A program made the position numbers and the translations under genes. Source: Maylandia zebra (taxonomy: Eukaryota; Chordata; Actinopteri; Cichliformes; Cichlidae). Taken from it: a DNA stretch of 64,000 nucleotides. The notes beneath the pieces were generated by a model, which saw only the letters and a program-made list of their open reading frames with translations, did no database searches and had not been told where the DNA came from. Position 1 is the first letter of the stretch. Every line of letters begins with the position of its first letter. Shown here piece by piece: positions 61,729-64,000 of this stretch. The stretch lies in contig NC_135170.1 of NCBI RefSeq assembly GCF_041146795.1, positions 3,896,533 to 3,960,532 of the forward strand, in the 5' to 3' direction.

Positions 61729-64000
61729 TCATTCTTGATTTATATATTTTTCTAATAATCTATTTTTAAACATGTTTGTAAACAAGTGAAATGAACTCCA
61801 CCTTTTTAAATCCCTGTCATAACTATTGCACAGGTTTCCTCCTCTAACAGAAGCACGTCTCTGCTTTATGTTCGTCCTCATCTTGTTCTTTTTAAAGAAA
61901 TCTGTTGCCCTTATGTCATATTGACTCTCTCTGACTGCAGCAAAGCCAGTTGTTTTGTGCTTTATAATTATCTGTGCCATTTTATATTCAGCTAAATCAT
62001 AAAATTTCAGGGTATTCAGATTAATAAACAAAATGTTAGTTGGTTCTATATAGTTTGGTTTATAATTCTTATAGCTCTTTTTTGCAACTCCAAAATGGGA
62101 AGAGTATTTGTTTTATATGCATTAGCCCGTATCTATAGACAGTAAGTCATATATGGAAGCACAGAGAACAATAGTGTGTGTGTAATGATTTCTTGTTCAG
62201 GACATGTTTGTTTTGTAGAGAAAATCAATGGTTTTTGACATTTTTGTTTTCACATGGTTTATTCTTTCAATTTCAATTCCATCAACCCTGATTTTAGATA
62301 AATCTTTCATTTGTCTGGTACCAAAATTAATACATTTTGTTTTTGTGGCGAGACGAGGTTGGGATATAAAGTAAATACTCTTCAGTTTTAAAGAACGACA
62401 ACGCCACCCTGGGAATTTCACCCAGAGAATACTGGAAATGACACTAAATCACCAAAAAGGCACTTAGGTTCGCTATACTCAATCCAGAGACGAGGTTCAA
62501 TAATAAACAAATTGACAATTTATTAATAATTATTTAAAACACAATCATAAATATTCAAATACAAATATGCTTAAAAAGGTATTCAGAGCTGAGGCTTACC
62601 AGTGGAGGGGCAGGGATGCCACACACAACTAAAGAAAGAAAACACACCAAAACACAAGTGCAACACACTATCACACACTCACACTAATAAACTAGACAAG
62701 GCAGGTGTGTACACTCAAGGGATCCCACCACCAAGGCACCCTAGTCTCCTCCACGTCGGCACTCCGCATCTGAATAAAAGAAACAAAGAAAATGTTAATA
62801 TATTACAACAAACTAATGTGTAGCACCGGGGGATAACCCAACTGCAGGACCACACTGGTGATCTACAGCTAGAAAAAGGGCCTCCCACCAGTGGTGTAAC
62901 AGAAAATCCAAACTACAAATCAAAAAGCAATAAAACAACATACAATCTGAATAAAACTCTAAAATCTGGAGCAAACGGAATCGCCGTACTGCTCCAACTT
63001 GCCGTCCACACGACGATAAGTTAACAGTCAATCAATATGCACGCCAGCTGACTCCGATAACCGGCATGCATATGGCCGTTGTCCACGCCGACGTCCACTG
63101 TAAAAGCTGACAGCAGCAGGGAAAGAATTCTCACAACGGGAACAGACGATAAAAGCACAGCAAGGCAAAACAGCAGCACTTCAGTTCGCGTAGCTTGGCG
63201 CAAAACTAAGGTCCACACTTCCAAATAAGCCGTGTCATAGAACGTAAGTAGAATAGCTCAGGAGGCTTCTATAGCTACGACCAGCCGCGATGGAGACTTC
63301 AGAGGAGTAACCCACAAATGATCTCCACCACACCGAGAGGAAGTCAGGTGACCAAAAAAGGAGATCACAGGCAAGCGACCCAGAGACACTCAAATGGCCA
63401 CTATTTATACCAGCGCCCCCTAATGGGCCAGGCTGAAAGTGGGTTGGACCGAGGGATAACATTCATCCTGCCACATTCTGTTTGTATTTAATGATAACTT
63501 ATTTACATCAAACCAGTGTTTTAAATATATTTAACTCCTTTTCCGCTGTAGTCAGAAGCTGTTCCTGGTTTTTACCTGAGCAACACAGAGTGGTGTCATC
63601 AGCGAACAATACACATTTTAACAGTTTGGGAACACTACATATGTCATTTATATATAACATGAATAATTTAGGGCCCAGCACAGAGCCCTGAGGAACACCA
63701 CAAGCTACCTTCAACTGATTAGATTTTACATTATTGGTTTCTGTCATCCAGGTAACTTTTCATCCACTTGTCTGCTATCCCTCTAAGACCATATCTCTCT
63801 AGTTTATTCATTAATATAGATCATTTGTATCAAACACCTGTTTTAAGTCTATAAAAACACCAGCAGTATATTCTTTATTATCTATTGCAGTAGATATCCC
63901 TTCTACAAGTTCCATCACTGCCACTGAAGTGGGCCTTTTTACCATGTTGGTTATCACTTAGGAGATAATGCTTCTCAATATATTTATCAAGTCTATTAAC
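61729..64000 (-). mobile_element. Non-LTR retrotransposon, interrupted and running off the window
   Basis: Reverse-transcriptase segments read right to left on the minus strand: 63,747-63,480 with CGVPQGSVLGPKLFMLYIND and VLFADDTT; 62,340-62,200 with KTKCINFGTRQ, RVDGIEIERINHVK and KTKMSKTI; then 62,031-61,729 with LKFYDLAEYKMAQIIIKHK and SQYDIRATDFF. This is the order of one LINE ORF2. A 1.1-kb DNA element splits it at 62,344-63,475. Internal deletions and frameshifts also exist around 62,050-62,200. The 5' part extends beyond position 64,000. Clade not assigned. Confidence 0.85.
62344..63475. mobile_element. DNA transposon nested in the LINE
   Basis: The insertion splits the reverse-transcriptase reading between the residues LSLNTN and KTKCINFG. 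Its ends are inverted: TGTGGCGAGACGA at 62,344 and, reading back from 63,475, TGTGGCAGGATGA. The flanks (TTTTGTTT and TTCTGTTTG) look like a decayed 8- to 9-base target duplication. No transposase was recognised in the 1,132 bases, so it is probably non-autonomous. Confidence 0.75.

Noticed and set aside
62602-63462. Open frames inside the nested element
   Set aside because: They are short, overlapping and without transposase motifs. The element is treated as non-autonomous.

Overview
This window is vertebrate nuclear DNA and almost certainly from a teleost fish, most likely a cichlid or close relative. The evidence is multi-exon genes with GT-AG introns, long (CA)n/(TG)n microsatellites, several Tc1/mariner and hAT fragments, L2-like and Rex1-like LINE remnants, and SINEs resembling the African-cichlid AFC family. 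Nothing prokaryotic and no viral gene was recognised.

Layout. 1-7.2 kb is transposon-rich: a hAT-like element with a BED finger, a dead Tc1 element, and a 5'-truncated L2-like LINE with an open reverse-transcriptase frame. It also holds three unidentified exon-like segments. From 7.7 to 20 kb lies a tandem duplication carrying two complete ferritin heavy-chain genes on the minus strand. Both have the same 176-aa protein, introns, TATA box and 5'UTR iron-responsive element. The flanks of the two copies have diverged strongly, which points to gene conversion. From 24.1 to 33.7 kb, aldh16a1 (minus strand, 17 coding exons, 798 aa) can be assembled completely. From 35.3 to 49.6 kb, the MYST histone acetyltransferase gene kat7/HBO1 (plus strand, 15 coding exons, 631 aa) can also be assembled completely. 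The two genes are head to head, with about 1.6 kb between start codons. From 56.2 to 58.3 kb, tac4 (minus strand, 5 coding exons, 114 aa) encodes a prepro-tachykinin with two amidated FxGLM peptides. The kat7-tac4 adjacency is also found in the human genome. 59.7-64 kb holds a degenerate Tc1-like element and a LINE interrupted by a nested DNA transposon.

The genes are not an operon-like pathway. They are neighbours in a syntenic block with separate roles: iron storage, an ALDH-fold protein that looks catalytically dead, chromatin acetylation and neuropeptide signalling.

Exon coordinates were derived by hand from splice consensus, phase continuity and remembered family sequence. They have not been checked against transcripts. 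I found no convincing new biological system. The best leads are the ferritin conversion tract, a possible 16-codon cassette exon in kat7, the loss of catalytic residues in aldh16a1, the (GT)n tract directly at a tac4 splice acceptor, and two nested transposons.
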